This document shows positions 1-8,506 of a stretch of 64,000 nt of DNA, piece by piece. The stretch comes from Streptomyces luteolus (lineage in GTDB: Bacteria > Actinomycetota > Actinomycetes > Streptomycetales > Streptomycetaceae). The stretch covers positions 62,001-126,000 of the forward strand of contig NZ_JASCIS010000005.1 in the NCBI RefSeq assembly GCF_029968015.1, in the 5' to 3' direction. The notes under the pieces were generated by a model. It saw nothing but the letters and a program-made list of their open reading frames with translations, was not told the DNA's origin and searched no databases. The stretch's first letter is position 1, and every line of letters begins with the position of its first letter. The position numbers were made by a program, and so were the translations under genes.

Positions 1-682
1 GGACATCTCGCTGGCCCTGCACGTCCTGGGCATGACCGGGGCCACGGCGCACTACGGCCTGTTGCACCTGGGTGATCCCAAGCCCGGTGAGACCGTCGTC
101 GTCACGGCGGCGTCGGGCGCGGTCGGCAGCGTCGTCGGCCAGCTCGCCAAGATCAAGGGGTGCCGGGTCCTCGGCATCGCCGGCGGCCCCGAGAAGTGCC
201 GGTACGTCACGGAGGAACTCGGCTTCGACGAGTGCCTCGACCATCGCGCCGACGACTTCGAGCAGCGGCTCGCCGAGCTCACCCCCGACTGGGTCGACAT
301 CCTCTTCGAGAACGTCGGCGGCCCCGTCCTCGACGCGCTTCTGCCGCGCATGAACGACCACGGCCGAGTCGTCCTGTGCGGCAACATCAGCGACTACAAC
401 CGCGACGAGCCGTACGGCCTCAAGGGCATCAGCCACCTGCTGCTCCACCGGGTCAACGTCTACTCGTTCGTCATCGCCGACCACCGTGACTACTGGCCGG
501 GGGCCATCGGCGAGTTGGCCGGCTGGGTCAAGGAGGGGCGCATCCGGTTCCGTGAGGATGTCGCCAAGGGCGGTCTGAAGGGCGCGCCGTCGGCGTTCAT
601 CAGCATGCTGACCGGTCGCAACTTCGGCAAGCAGCTCGTCGAGGTGGCTCCGGCGAACGTCGCCTCTCCGGCCGGGAACTGA
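1..682 (+). CDS. Zinc-independent NADP-dependent oxidoreductase (MDR superfamily), C-terminal part
   Basis: The reading frame is open from the window edge, so the start and roughly the first third lie outside. The visible part carries the Rossmann segment of the medium-chain reductase family, with the nucleotide-binding turn [18 protein letters not shown], followed by an NVGG motif and a DHRDYWP stretch typical of the leukotriene B4 12-hydroxydehydrogenase/CurA-like group. Family members reduce carbon-carbon double bonds of enones with NADPH and need no zinc. A strong hairpin follows the stop codon, so this gene ends a transcription unit and probably does not belong to the operon that starts downstream. 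The substrate cannot be told from sequence. Confidence 0.88.
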   Translation, partial: DISLALHVLGMTGATAHYGLLHLGDPKPGETVVVTAASGAVGSVVGQLAKIKGCRVLGIAGGPEKCRYVTEELGFDECLDHRADDFEQRLAELTPDWVDILFENVGGPVLDALLPRMNDHGRVVLCGNISDYNRDEPYGLKGISHLLLHRVNVYSFVIADHRDYWPGAIGELAGWVKEGRIRFREDVAKGGLKGAPSAFISMLTGRNFGKQLVEVAPANVASPAGN

Positions 683-711
683 CCGAGCGCCGGTTCGGGG
701 CAGTGGAGAAC

Positions 712-750
712 GGCACCCGGGGAGCGTCCACTTGACGCTCTCCGGGTGCC
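712..750 (+). terminator. Long-stem hairpin terminator after the MDR gene
   Basis: The 17-base arms 712-728 and 734-750 pair perfectly except for one G-U wobble, around a 5-base loop. It begins 30 bases after the stop codon. There is no T-tract directly after it, but a TTTTTT run lies about 30 bases on (782-788). It separates the upstream gene from the damaged thiolase region. Confidence 0.75.
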
Positions 751-815
751 GGGCAGCGGCCTGTTCCCCTCGTGGCCGCGTGTTTTTTGGCAACTCAGTG
801 TCGACAGACCGGTGA

Positions 816-1076
816 CCCCCGTCGACACGATGCGGGCCAGCGGAGGCCTTCGCGGCCCAGGTCATCGCGTCCGCGCGCGAGCTGGGCATCGACGAGGAGC
901 GGCTCAACGTCAAGGGCGGGGCCATCGCACTCGGCCACCCGTTCGGGATGACCGGTGCGCGCATCACCACCACGCTCCTCAACGCGCTGCGCACCGAGGA
1001 CAAGGAACTCGGCCTCGTGACCATGTGCGTCGGTGGCGTCCAGGGGATGGCCATGGTCGTCGAGCGCCTCGCCTGA
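816..1076 (+). pseudogene. Thiolase C-terminal remnant
   Basis: The frame ending at the TGA at 1074-1076 reads as the last quarter of an acetyl-CoA acetyltransferase: EAFAAQ at 843, then [16 protein letters not shown] carrying the catalytic His, then [11 protein letters not shown] carrying the C-terminal catalytic Cys. Homology stops abruptly before base 843, where the usual NEAFA lacks its Asn codon. The frame has no usable ATG, GTG or TTG and meets a stop at 813-815. It is therefore a truncated gene whose first 300 or so codons were deleted. A complete thiolase of another subtype lies at 11879-13048. The junction (751-843) may mark a deletion or the edge of the island. Confidence 0.8.
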
Positions 1077-1118
1077 GCGCCGTTCCGGGAAACCCAGACC
1101 CCTCGTAGAGGAGAAGTC

Positions 1119-1877
1119 ATGAAGCCATTCGACGGCAAGGTGGCCCTGGTCAGCGGCGCCAGCCGCGGCATCGGCCACGCCATCGCGGAGCGGCTCGTCG
1201 CCGGCGGCGCGCGGGTCGTCATCACGGCGCGCAAGGAAGCCGCCCTCAAGGAGGCCGCCGCCGCGCTCGGCACTCCGGACCGAGTCCGGTACGTCGCCGG
1301 GAGCGCCGAGCAGCCGGAGAGCCGGCAGGCGGCCGTCGCCGCGGCCGTCGAGGGCTTCGGCGCCATCGACCTGCTCGTCAACAACACCGGCATCAACCCG
1401 GTCTACGGCCCGCTGTTGGACCTCGATCCGGCGGCGGCCCGCAAGATCTTCGAGGTCAACTGCCTTGCCGCGCTGAACTGGATCCGGCTGGCCCGCGAGG
1501 CCGGCATGGGCGAGCGCGGCCCCGGTGCCGTGGTCAACGTGTCCTCCATCGCCGGGCTCCGGCCGTCCACCGGAATCGGCTTCTACGGGGCCACCAAGGC
1601 GATGCTCTCCTTCCTCACGTCCCAGCTGTCGGTCGAACTCGCGCCCCGCATCCGCGTGAACGCCGTCGCCCCGGCCGTCGTCAAGACCCGGTTCGCCACC
1701 GCGCTCTACGAGGGCCGCGAGGAGGCCGTACTGAAGGGCTATCCGATGGGGCGTCTCGGTGAGCCCGAGGACATCGCCGGCGCGGTGGCCTTCCTCCTCT
1801 CCGACGACGCCGCGTGGACGACCGGGCAGACCCTCGTCGTCGACGGCGGGCACCTCTTCGTCGGCGAGGGGGAGTGA
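1119..1877 (+). CDS. SDR family oxidoreductase (FabG/3-hydroxyacyl-CoA dehydrogenase type)
   Basis: A classical short-chain dehydrogenase of 252 residues. The cofactor turn SGASRGIG lies at 12-19, NNTG at 88-91 (usually NNAG), and the Ser, Tyr156 and Lys160 catalytic set is present in SS and YGATK. The ARK motif after strand two suggests NADP(H). The start is an ATG preceded by AGGAG at a five-base distance. It overlaps the HAD gene by one base (TGATG), so it opens the left operon. By context it oxidises or reduces a hydroxyacyl or ketoacyl-CoA. The lva operon of Pseudomonas also pairs an SDR with a kinase and an acyl-CoA dehydrogenase-like protein, which makes a 4-hydroxy/4-ketoacyl-CoA role possible but unproven. 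Confidence 0.9.
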   Translation: MKPFDGKVALVSGASRGIGHAIAERLVAGGARVVITARKEAALKEAAAALGTPDRVRYVAGSAEQPESRQAAVAAAVEGFGAIDLLVNNTGINPVYGPLLDLDPAAARKIFEVNCLAALNWIRLAREAGMGERGPGAVVNVSSIAGLRPSTGIGFYGATKAMLSFLTSQLSVELAPRIRVNAVAPAVVKTRFATALYEGREEAVLKGYPMGRLGEPEDIAGAVAFLLSDDAAWTTGQTLVVDGGHLFVGEGE

Positions 1878-2563
1878 TGGCCGCCGCCCCGGTCGAGGCC
1901 GTCGCGTTCGACTACGGCGGAGTGCTCACCACGTCCATGGCCGACTCGCTCGCGCGGTGGCGTACCGCGTCCTGCATCGATGCGCGGAGCTTCACCGACT
2001 GCCTGCGCGCCTGGCTCGGCCGGGAGGCCGAACAGAACTCTCCGATCCACGAGTTGGAGACCGGACGGCTCGATGCGGCGGGGTTCGAGCAGGCGCTCGC
2101 GGCCCGGCTCCGCCGCACCGACGGAAGCCGCCCCGAGCCCGCGGGGCTGCTCGCCGGCATGTTCGCCGGGCTGCGCCCCGACGAGGCGATGTGGGACCTG
2201 GCCGACGAGTTGCGGGCGCGCGGCACCAGGGTCGCCGTCCTCTCCAACAGCTGGGCGAACACCTACCCGGACCGGCTCCACGACGGCCGCTTCGAGCCCG
2301 TGGTCATCTCCGGTGAGGTGGGGCTGCGCAAGCCCGACCCGGACATCTACCGGCTGTTGTGCGCGCGCCTCGGCCTGCCGCCGCAGCGGGTCGCGTTCGT
2401 CGACGACGCCCGTCCCAACGTCGAGGGCGCCCGGCGGGCCGGCCTCCACGCCATCCACCACCGTGCCGCGGGCGCCACCCGCGACGCGCTGCTGTCCCTC
2501 CTCGCATCCGGCGCGACCGTCGGATCGCCCCCGTCCTACCCGAGCAAGGAGATCCGAGCATGA
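1877..2563 (+). CDS. HAD-superfamily hydrolase, ACAD10 N-terminal-domain type
   Basis: The 228-residue protein has HAD motif I as FDYGGVL with nucleophile Asp12 (the second Asp is Gly, as in some active YihX-type phosphatases). Motif II Ser/Asn lies in SNSW near 121, Lys in RKPDPD near 152, and the acidic motif IV in VDDARPN near 175. It resembles the HAD domain at the N terminus of ACAD10 and of soluble epoxide hydrolases. The ATG overlaps the SDR stop and agrees with the family start. The gene sits before a kinase and an acyl-CoA dehydrogenase, the same order as the three ACAD10 domains. A phosphatase acting on a phospho-acyl intermediate or a proofreading role is inference only. Confidence 0.85.
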   Translation: MAAAPVEAVAFDYGGVLTTSMADSLARWRTASCIDARSFTDCLRAWLGREAEQNSPIHELETGRLDAAGFEQALAARLRRTDGSRPEPAGLLAGMFAGLRPDEAMWDLADELRARGTRVAVLSNSWANTYPDRLHDGRFEPVVISGEVGLRKPDPDIYRLLCARLGLPPQRVAFVDDARPNVEGARRAGLHAIHHRAAGATRDALLSLLASGATVGSPPSYPSKEIRA

Positions 2564-2745
2564 CGTCCCCACGCATCGCCATCGTCACCGGTGCCGCCCG
2601 GGGCATCGGCGCCGCCGTCGCGGAGCGGCTGGCCGCGGACGGCCTCGCCGTGGCCGTCGCCGACCTGGACGAGCGGGCCTGTGCCGAGGTTGCCGCCCGC
2701 ATCGACTCCGCCGGCGGCCGTGCCCTCGCCCTCCTGGTGCCGTGA
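2560..2745 (+). pseudogene. Truncated SDR (N-terminal Rossmann fragment only)
   Basis: The ATG overlaps the HAD stop as ATGA and opens a clean SDR N terminus with the cofactor turn GAARGIGAAVAERL and the Asp of VADLD that selects NAD. After about 55 residues the homology stops at the point where a normal SDR reads RALAL-x-x-DV, and a stop follows within four codons. About 190 residues including the Ser-Tyr-Lys catalytic set are missing. The stop overlaps the next start (TGATG), so translational coupling through the operon survives. This looks like a deletion that removed the rest of the gene while keeping the junction. The fragment could still act as a coupling leader. Confidence 0.8.
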
Positions 2746-3779
2746 TGGCCGACGACCGCGACCAGAACCTGCCCGGCCTCGACCTCGACGTCGTAGCCGC
2801 ATTCCTCCGGGCCAACGTCGACCCGCACATCGGCGCGTGCACCGGCCACGTCGTCGTCGGCGGGAAGTCGAACATGACCTACCTCGTCGGGGACGGCCGC
2901 CGCCAGTGGATCGTCCGACGGCCACCGCTCGGCCACGTCCTGGAGACCGCCCACGACATGGGGCGCGAGGCCCGGGTCATGAGTGCCCTTGCCCCGACGG
3001 CCGTCCCCGTGCCGCAGGTCCTCGCCGTGTGCACCGACTCGGGCCCGATCGGCGCCCCCTTCTACGTCATGGAGTACGTGCCCGGGACCGCCTTCCGGGA
3101 CGAGAGCGAACTGCGCGAGCTGGGCGCGGCCCGCACCCGGAAGATCGCCGACGAGATGATCGACGTCCTCGCCGATCTCCACGCGGTCGACCCGTCGGCC
3201 GTGGGACTCGGCGAACTCGGCCGCCCCGAAGGCTTCCTGGGCCGGCAGGTGTCCCGGTGGACCCGGCAGCTCGAAGCCTCCCGCTCACGCGAACTGGCCG
3301 GGGCGGACGAGTTGCGCGCGGCTCTCGCGGACCGGGTGCCCACCGAGTCGGCGGCCCGGATCGTGCACGGCGACTACCGCCTTGACAACCTCCTCGTCGA
3401 CGCATCCGGGGTACGAGCCGTCATCGACTGGGAGATGGCCACGATCGGTGACCCCCTCACCGACCTGGCGCTGCTCGTCGTGTACGGACGTGTCGCCGAG
3501 ATCCCCGGCGGCGAGGTCATCACGACGATCTCCCGCGCCCCCGGCCACCCGTCCGCGGCGCAGCTCGTGGAGAGGTACGCCGCGCGCACCGGGCCGCTGC
3601 CCCCTGCGGGGCTCGGCTTCTACCTGGGTCTCGCGGCGTTCAAGCTCGCCGTGATCCTCGAAGGCATTCATCTGCGGCACTCCCAGGGGCACACCGTGGG
3701 CGCCGGCTTCGACACGGTCGGCGCACTCGTGGAGCCCCTCTTCGGCGAAGGCATCGCCCTCCTCAAGGAATGGAGCTGA
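2745..3779 (+). CDS. Aminoglycoside-phosphotransferase-like kinase, ACAD10/11 and LvaA type
   Basis: The 344-residue protein has a protein-kinase-like fold. The N lobe has GGKSNMTY and the IVRRPP lysine/arginine strand. The catalytic loop HGDYRLDN lies at about 208-215 and the metal-binding DWE at 228-230, followed by IGDPLTDLA. This is the acyl-CoA-dehydrogenase-associated subgroup (FadE36-like, also the middle domain of ACAD10/ACAD11), not an antibiotic resistance enzyme. LvaA of this group phosphorylates the 4-hydroxyl of 4-hydroxyvaleryl-CoA. The ATG overlaps the preceding stop, and the acyl-CoA dehydrogenase partner starts one base after its own stop. Kinase fold and motifs are certain; the acyl-CoA substrate is inferred from the family and the neighbours. 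Confidence 0.9.
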   Translation: MADDRDQNLPGLDLDVVAAFLRANVDPHIGACTGHVVVGGKSNMTYLVGDGRRQWIVRRPPLGHVLETAHDMGREARVMSALAPTAVPVPQVLAVCTDSGPIGAPFYVMEYVPGTAFRDESELRELGAARTRKIADEMIDVLADLHAVDPSAVGLGELGRPEGFLGRQVSRWTRQLEASRSRELAGADELRAALADRVPTESAARIVHGDYRLDNLLVDASGVRAVIDWEMATIGDPLTDLALLVVYGRVAEIPGGEVITTISRAPGHPSAAQLVERYAARTGPLPPAGLGFYLGLAAFKLAVILEGIHLRHSQGHTVGAGFDTVGALVEPLFGEGIALLKEWS

Positions 3780-3780
3780 C

Positions 3781-5037
3781 ATGGACTTCGCGTACGACGA
3801 CAGGACCCGGGAGCTCATGGCACGGCTCACCGACTTCCTGGACGAGCACGTCTACCCGGCCGAACCGGCCCTGGAAGAGCAGATCGAGAACGCCGACGAG
3901 CCGTGGGCGTGGACCCGGCTCCCCGTCGTCAAGGAACTGCAGGCCGAGGCCCGCCGACGCGGGTTGTGGAACCTCTTCCTCCCCGGAGAACACGGGGCCG
4001 GCCTCACCAACCTCCAGTACGCCCCACTCGCCGAACTCACCGGCCGGGCCTGGAGACTCGGGCCGGCGTCGCTCAACTGCGCCGCACCGGACACCGGGAA
4101 CATGGAAGTCCTCGCGATGTTCGCGACGCCCGAGCAGAAGAAGCGCTGGCTCGCACCCCTGCTTGACGGGAGCATCCGTTCCGCCTTCGCGATGACGGAG
4201 CCGGCGGTCGCCTCGTCGGACGCGACCACCATCGAGACCCGGATCGAGGCCGACGGCGACGCGTACGTCATCACCGGGCGCAAGTGGTGGATCACCGGCG
4301 CGATGAACCCGGACGCCGAACTGCTCATCGTCATGGGCAAGACCGACCCCACGGCGGAGCGGCACCGGCAGCAGTCGATGGTCATCGTGCCCCGGAGCGC
4401 ACCGGGCGTGCGGGTCCTGCGCGGGATGAGTGTCTTCGGCTACGACGACCGCGATCACGGTGGACACGCGGAGATCGTCTTCGACGGCGCCAGGGTGCCG
4501 CGCGCGAACCTCATCCTCGGTGAGGGCGACGGCTTCGCCATCGCCCAGGCGCGGCTCGGCCCCGGCCGGATCCACCACTGCATGCGGTCCATCGGCGTCG
4601 CGGAGCGCGCCCTCGACCTCATGTGTGCGCGCGCCGGTGAGCGGGTGGCCTTCGGCCGGCGCCTCGACGAACAGGGCGTCGTCCGGGAGTGGATCGCGGA
4701 GTCGCGGATCCGTATCGAGCAGCTGCGCCTGCTGGTCCTGCGGACCGCGTGGACCATGGACCGCCTCGGCAACAAGGCCGCGCACGCCGACATCCAGGCG
4801 ATCAAGGCGGCGACCCCGACCACGGTCGAATGGATCCTCGACAAGGCCATCCAGGTGCACGGTGCGGCCGGGCTCTCCCAGGACACCGTGCTCGCCGGCG
4901 CCTTCGCGAGCATCCGCACCCTGCGGCTCGCCGACGGGCCGGACGAGGTGCACCGCAACGCCCTCGCCCGCACCGAGGTGCGCACAGCCGCCGAGCGCCG
5001 CGCCAAGGGTGGCGGCCCCCTGGAGTTGAGGTCATGA
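3781..5037 (+). CDS. Acyl-CoA dehydrogenase, ACAD10/11 and LvaC type
   Basis: The 418-residue protein has the full three-domain ACAD fold, with FAMTEPAVASSDAT and WWITGAMNP flavin/substrate segments. The C-terminal motif is LADGPDEVH near 383-391, where ordinary short-chain enzymes have an EGT catalytic glutamate. That ADGPDEVH signature is shared by ACAD10, ACAD11 and relatives encoded next to phosphotransferase-like kinases. In that family the phosphorylated 4-hydroxyacyl-CoA loses phosphate and is rearranged towards a 3-hydroxyacyl-CoA. It follows the kinase gene by one base and overlaps the next gene by four bases (ATGA), so it is co-translated. Assignment to the family is strong; the chain length of the substrate is unknown. 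Confidence 0.92.
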   Translation: MDFAYDDRTRELMARLTDFLDEHVYPAEPALEEQIENADEPWAWTRLPVVKELQAEARRRGLWNLFLPGEHGAGLTNLQYAPLAELTGRAWRLGPASLNCAAPDTGNMEVLAMFATPEQKKRWLAPLLDGSIRSAFAMTEPAVASSDATTIETRIEADGDAYVITGRKWWITGAMNPDAELLIVMGKTDPTAERHRQQSMVIVPRSAPGVRVLRGMSVFGYDDRDHGGHAEIVFDGARVPRANLILGEGDGFAIAQARLGPGRIHHCMRSIGVAERALDLMCARAGERVAFGRRLDEQGVVREWIAESRIRIEQLRLLVLRTAWTMDRLGNKAAHADIQAIKAATPTTVEWILDKAIQVHGAAGLSQDTVLAGAFASIRTLRLADGPDEVHRNALARTEVRTAAERRAKGGGPLELRS

Positions 5038-6212
5038 CCGTGGACAAGCTGTGTGCTCGCGTCGCCGAACTGCTGCGTACGTACCCGCCCGCCACCACCG
5101 ACGCGTCGGTCTTCCACCGAGCGCAGTTCGACGCCGGGCTCGCGTGGGTCCACTTCCCGGAAGGGCTCGGGGGGTTGGGACTCGCACGCGACCTTCAGGA
5201 CGTCGTCGACACCGAACTCCGTGCGGTCGGCGCTCCGGTCAACCCGGCCGGCCACGTCGGCATCGGCGTGGGAATGGCGGCGCCCACCATCCTCGCGTTC
5301 GGAACCCCGGAGCAGCGCTCCCGCTACCTGCGGCCGCTCTGGCTCGGGGAGGAGGTGTGGTGCCAGCTGTTCTCCGAGCCGGGCGCCGGGTCGGACCTCG
5401 CAGCGGTCGCTACGCGCGCGGTGCGCGAAGGCGGCCACTGGGTCGTCAACGGGCAGAAGGTGTGGACCTCCAGCGCCCACGTCGCCCGCTTCGCCATCCT
5501 CCTCGCGCGCACCGACCCGGAGGTGCCGAAGCATCGCGGACTGTCGTACTTCATCCTCGACATGTCCGCCCCGGGAGTCGAGGTCCGGCCGTTGCGCCAG
5601 ATCACCGGGGAGGCCGAGTTCAACGAGGTGTTCCTCACCGATGTCCGTATGCCCGACACGGCACGGCTCGGTGCGGTCGGTGACGGCTGGAAGGTCGCCA
5701 ACGCCACGCTGAGCAGCGAACGGGTCGCCATCGGCGGGGACCAGGCCCGTCGCGAGTCGGGAATGATCTCCAAGGTCGCGGAGCTGTGGCGCGAGCACCC
5801 CGAGGTCCGGGGCGCCGCCGTGCACGACCGCGTCATGGAGCGCTGGGTCGCCGCCGAGGTGTTCCGGCTCACGGGCGCCCGGCTGCGTCAGCGGCTCGCG
5901 ACCGGTGCGCCCGGATTCGAGGGCGCCGCCATGAAGGTGATGTTCGCCGACCTCGCCCAGAGCATCAGTCTGCTCGAACTCGAACTCGACCCCGACGCGG
6001 CACTTCTGTACGACGACTGGGCCCTGGTGCGGCCGGCGTCCGTCGACTTCCTGAGCCGGGGGCCGGGTTACCGCTACCTGCGCGCGAAGGGCAACTCGAT
6101 CGAGGGCGGAACGTCCGAGGTCCTTCGCACCATCGTCGCCGAACGTGTGCTCGGCCTCCCGGGCGAGGCCCGGGTGGACAAGGACGTCCCTTGGAAGAAG
6201 GTCCCCCGATGA
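5034..6212 (+). CDS. Acyl-CoA dehydrogenase, likely catalytic-glutamate subunit of a heteromeric pair
   Basis: A 392-residue acyl-CoA dehydrogenase with FSEPGAGSDLA and VNGQKVWTSSA flavin-domain motifs. Near residue 356 NSIEGGTSEVLR carries the Glu that serves as catalytic base in this subgroup. The C terminus RIVAERVLGLP-like (TIVAERVLGLPGE) is typical of actinobacterial FadE proteins that work with a partner. It overlaps both neighbours by four bases (ATGA). The next gene encodes a shorter, divergent dehydrogenase, the arrangement seen for mycobacterial alpha2beta2 enzymes such as FadE28-FadE29. The start was chosen for the overlap and because the protein begins as the family does. Confidence 0.9.
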   Translation: MTVDKLCARVAELLRTYPPATTDASVFHRAQFDAGLAWVHFPEGLGGLGLARDLQDVVDTELRAVGAPVNPAGHVGIGVGMAAPTILAFGTPEQRSRYLRPLWLGEEVWCQLFSEPGAGSDLAAVATRAVREGGHWVVNGQKVWTSSAHVARFAILLARTDPEVPKHRGLSYFILDMSAPGVEVRPLRQITGEAEFNEVFLTDVRMPDTARLGAVGDGWKVANATLSSERVAIGGDQARRESGMISKVAELWREHPEVRGAAVHDRVMERWVAAEVFRLTGARLRQRLATGAPGFEGAAMKVMFADLAQSISLLELELDPDAALLYDDWALVRPASVDFLSRGPGYRYLRAKGNSIEGGTSEVLRTIVAERVLGLPGEARVDKDVPWKKVPR

Positions 6213-7369
6213 AGATCCCCGTTGGCTCCGGCCCGGTCCGGCTCTCGCTCGTCGAGTCCGAGGACGAGGAGTCGGTCCGGACCGTCGTTCGCACCCTCCT
6301 CGCCGACCGGTGCGCGTCCGACGATGTCGCCGCCGCCTCCGACGGCCGGCACGGGCTGAGTGCGCCGCTGTGGCGGAGCCTCGCCGTCGATCTGGGACTC
6401 GCCGGGCTGCTCGTGCCGGAGGAGGCAGGGGGTGCCGGGGCCGGTGCGCGCGAGGCGGGAACCGTCCTTGAGGAGCTGGGCTCGGCCGTTGCTCCGGTCC
6501 CCTTCCTCACCAGTGCCGTCATCGCCACGTCCGCCCTCGTGCACCTGATGTCCGCGGAGTCCGCGGACCAGCACGCGGTACGCGACACCCTGGCGGCCGC
6601 GGCGTCCGGGGGGTCGGTCCTCACGCTCCTCCTCCCCTGGTCCACGGACCCCTCCGGCCCGGTGTTCACCGTCCGGGAGGAGCCGGACGGCCTGCGCGGT
6701 GAAGCGACGCCGGTAGCCGGTGCGGATGCCGGCACCTTCCTGGTGCCGGCACTCGGCGCGGACGGTGCGGGGCTCTGGCTCGTCGACCGCGCCGCGGTCC
6801 AGGTCACTCCCGCAGTAGCCCTCGACATGACCCGTCCACTGGCCACGGTCCGACTCGACGGCGCCCCCGCCCGCCTGGTGGTGCGTGGGCCGGCCGCGGA
6901 GGAAGCCGTACGAACCGGGCTGCTCACGGGCGCCGGGGTGCTCGCATCGGAGCAGGTCGGTCTCGCGCAGTGGTGCCTCGCCGAGACGGTGTCCTATCTG
7001 ACGGTGCGCCGCCAGTTCGGGCGGGTCGTCGGTGGCTTCCAGGCGATCAAGCATCGTCTGGCGGACCTGCACATCGCCGTCGAAGGCGCCCGCGCCGCGG
7101 CCCGGTATGCCGCGGCCACGCTCGCCGACGAGCCCGACGACGCGCCGGTGGCGGTGGCGGTGGCCGCGTCCGTGTGCGGGGAGGTCGCGGTCCGTGCCGC
7201 CGAGGAGTGCGTCCAGCTCCACGGTGGGATCGGGATGACGTGGGAGCACCCCGCACACCTGCGGCTGAAACGCGCCGTCGCGGACCAGGTCGCGCTCGGC
7301 ACCCCCGTCCGGCATCGGGCCCGCCTCGGCGGCCTCGTCGGCATCGTCCCGGACGGAGAGTGTCGCTGA
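6209..7369 (+). CDS. Acyl-CoA dehydrogenase, likely partner subunit
   Basis: This 386-residue protein is a diverged acyl-CoA dehydrogenase. The C-terminal helices are well kept (TVRRQFGRVVGGFQAIKHRLADL, then ECVQLHGGIGMTWEHPAHL), but the central flavin-binding part is shortened and the EGGT glutamate segment of its neighbour is absent. In mycobacterial heterotetrameric ACADs one subunit of each pair looks like this, so the two adjacent genes probably form one alpha2beta2 enzyme. The start overlaps the preceding stop (ATGA) and the stop overlaps the following ATG. Alone it may be inactive. The heteromer is inference from gene pairing and motif loss. Confidence 0.88.
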   Translation: MKIPVGSGPVRLSLVESEDEESVRTVVRTLLADRCASDDVAAASDGRHGLSAPLWRSLAVDLGLAGLLVPEEAGGAGAGAREAGTVLEELGSAVAPVPFLTSAVIATSALVHLMSAESADQHAVRDTLAAAASGGSVLTLLLPWSTDPSGPVFTVREEPDGLRGEATPVAGADAGTFLVPALGADGAGLWLVDRAAVQVTPAVALDMTRPLATVRLDGAPARLVVRGPAAEEAVRTGLLTGAGVLASEQVGLAQWCLAETVSYLTVRRQFGRVVGGFQAIKHRLADLHIAVEGARAAARYAAATLADEPDDAPVAVAVAASVCGEVAVRAAEECVQLHGGIGMTWEHPAHLRLKRAVADQVALGTPVRHRARLGGLVGIVPDGECR

Positions 7370-8469
7370 TGGCCACGGACGTTCCCGATGGATCCTTCGC
7401 CAAGGGACGATGTCCCAGGCCTGCGGCGCCACCGCCTCAGGCAGCAGACGGTGCTGCGGGTCCGGCACACTCGCGTCTGCTCCGCGGACCGTTGACCCAC
7501 CTCCCCGGTATCGCCCTGGCCGGCACCGGTCTCGCCGTGGCCGCGCTCTTGCACCGCGCCGTCCCGGCGGTGGGCGAGGTGACCTTCTGCGTCGTCCTCG
7601 GTGCGTTGTTCGCCAACCTCCACCTGATACCCAAGGCGTGCGCGCCGGGGCTGAAGCTCGCCGCCAAGCAACTGCTCCGGGCGGGAGTGGCACTCCTCGG
7701 GCTGGCGGTCTCCGCCGGATCGATCGTCGCCCTCGGCCTCCCGACCACAGCCATGGTCATCGCGACCCTCGTGGTCACCTTCCTCCTGACCAGTGCCGTG
7801 GGGCGGTTGTGGGGACTCAGCGGCCCGCGCAGACTCCTGCTCGCGACCGGGTTCGCGATCTGCGGTGCCTCGGCCATCGCCGCGATGAAGTCGACGGCGG
7901 ACGCCGACGAGGAGGACGTCGCCGTCACCGTCGCCCTGGTGACCCTGTGCGGGACCGCGGCCATGCTCGGCCTCCCCCTGCTCCAGGGCCCGCTCGGGCT
8001 CACCGACCACCAGATGGGGATCTGGGTCGGGGCGAGCATCCATGACGTCGGTCAGGTCGTCGGAGCGGCGAGTGCGGCCGGTGCCGCCGCGTTGACCGTG
8101 GCCGTCGTCGTCAAGCTGACCAGGGTCGTCATGCTCGCCCCGATGGTCGCCGCGGCGGGGTTCCGCCGCAGGCGGGCGCTCCGCCGGTCGAGCGCGTCCC
8201 GGAGCCACCCTCCGATGATCCCGCTCTTCGTCGTCGCCTTCGTCGGCTGTGTCGTCGTGCGGACGACAGGCGTTCTCCCGCAGGGCGCCCTCGATGTGGC
8301 CGGCCGGGTGCAGAGCGCCGCCCTCGGCATGGCGCTCTTCGGGATGGGAGCCGGCGTGCACTTTCCCACGCTCTTGCGCCGGGGCCGTGCGGAGGCCGGA
8401 CTGGCCGTTCTCGCCACCGTGTTCATCATGGCGTTCGCCTACGCCGGAACGCTGCTCGTCACCAACTGA
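7369..8469 (+). CDS. YeiH-family putative sulfate/sulfite exporter (UPF0324)
   Basis: A 366-residue membrane protein with about ten hydrophobic segments after a proline-rich cytoplasmic N terminus of about 45 residues. Family signatures are present: GFAICGASAIAA, GASIHDVGQVVGAA and KLTRVVMLAP. YeiH-type proteins are annotated as sulfate or sulfite exporters and often lie beside genes that release sulfite from organosulfonates. Its start overlaps the stop of the preceding dehydrogenase gene, so it belongs to the catabolic operon. That could mean the operon substrate carries sulfur, or that the gene exports another anion or CoA-pathway product. It is the last intact gene of the operon. Confidence 0.88.
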   Translation: MATDVPDGSFAKGRCPRPAAPPPQAADGAAGPAHSRLLRGPLTHLPGIALAGTGLAVAALLHRAVPAVGEVTFCVVLGALFANLHLIPKACAPGLKLAAKQLLRAGVALLGLAVSAGSIVALGLPTTAMVIATLVVTFLLTSAVGRLWGLSGPRRLLLATGFAICGASAIAAMKSTADADEEDVAVTVALVTLCGTAAMLGLPLLQGPLGLTDHQMGIWVGASIHDVGQVVGAASAAGAAALTVAVVVKLTRVVMLAPMVAAAGFRRRRALRRSSASRSHPPMIPLFVVAFVGCVVVRTTGVLPQGALDVAGRVQSAALGMALFGMGAGVHFPTLLRRGRAEAGLAVLATVFIMAFAYAGTLLVTN

Positions 8470-8506
8470 CCGACCGCCCCAAGGAGGTCGGCCATGACCG
8501 GCCGCC

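Noticed and set aside
2745..3779. Aminoglycoside resistance gene
   Set aside because: The kinase belongs to the acyl-CoA-dehydrogenase-associated group and sits in an acyl-CoA operon, so a resistance role is unlikely.
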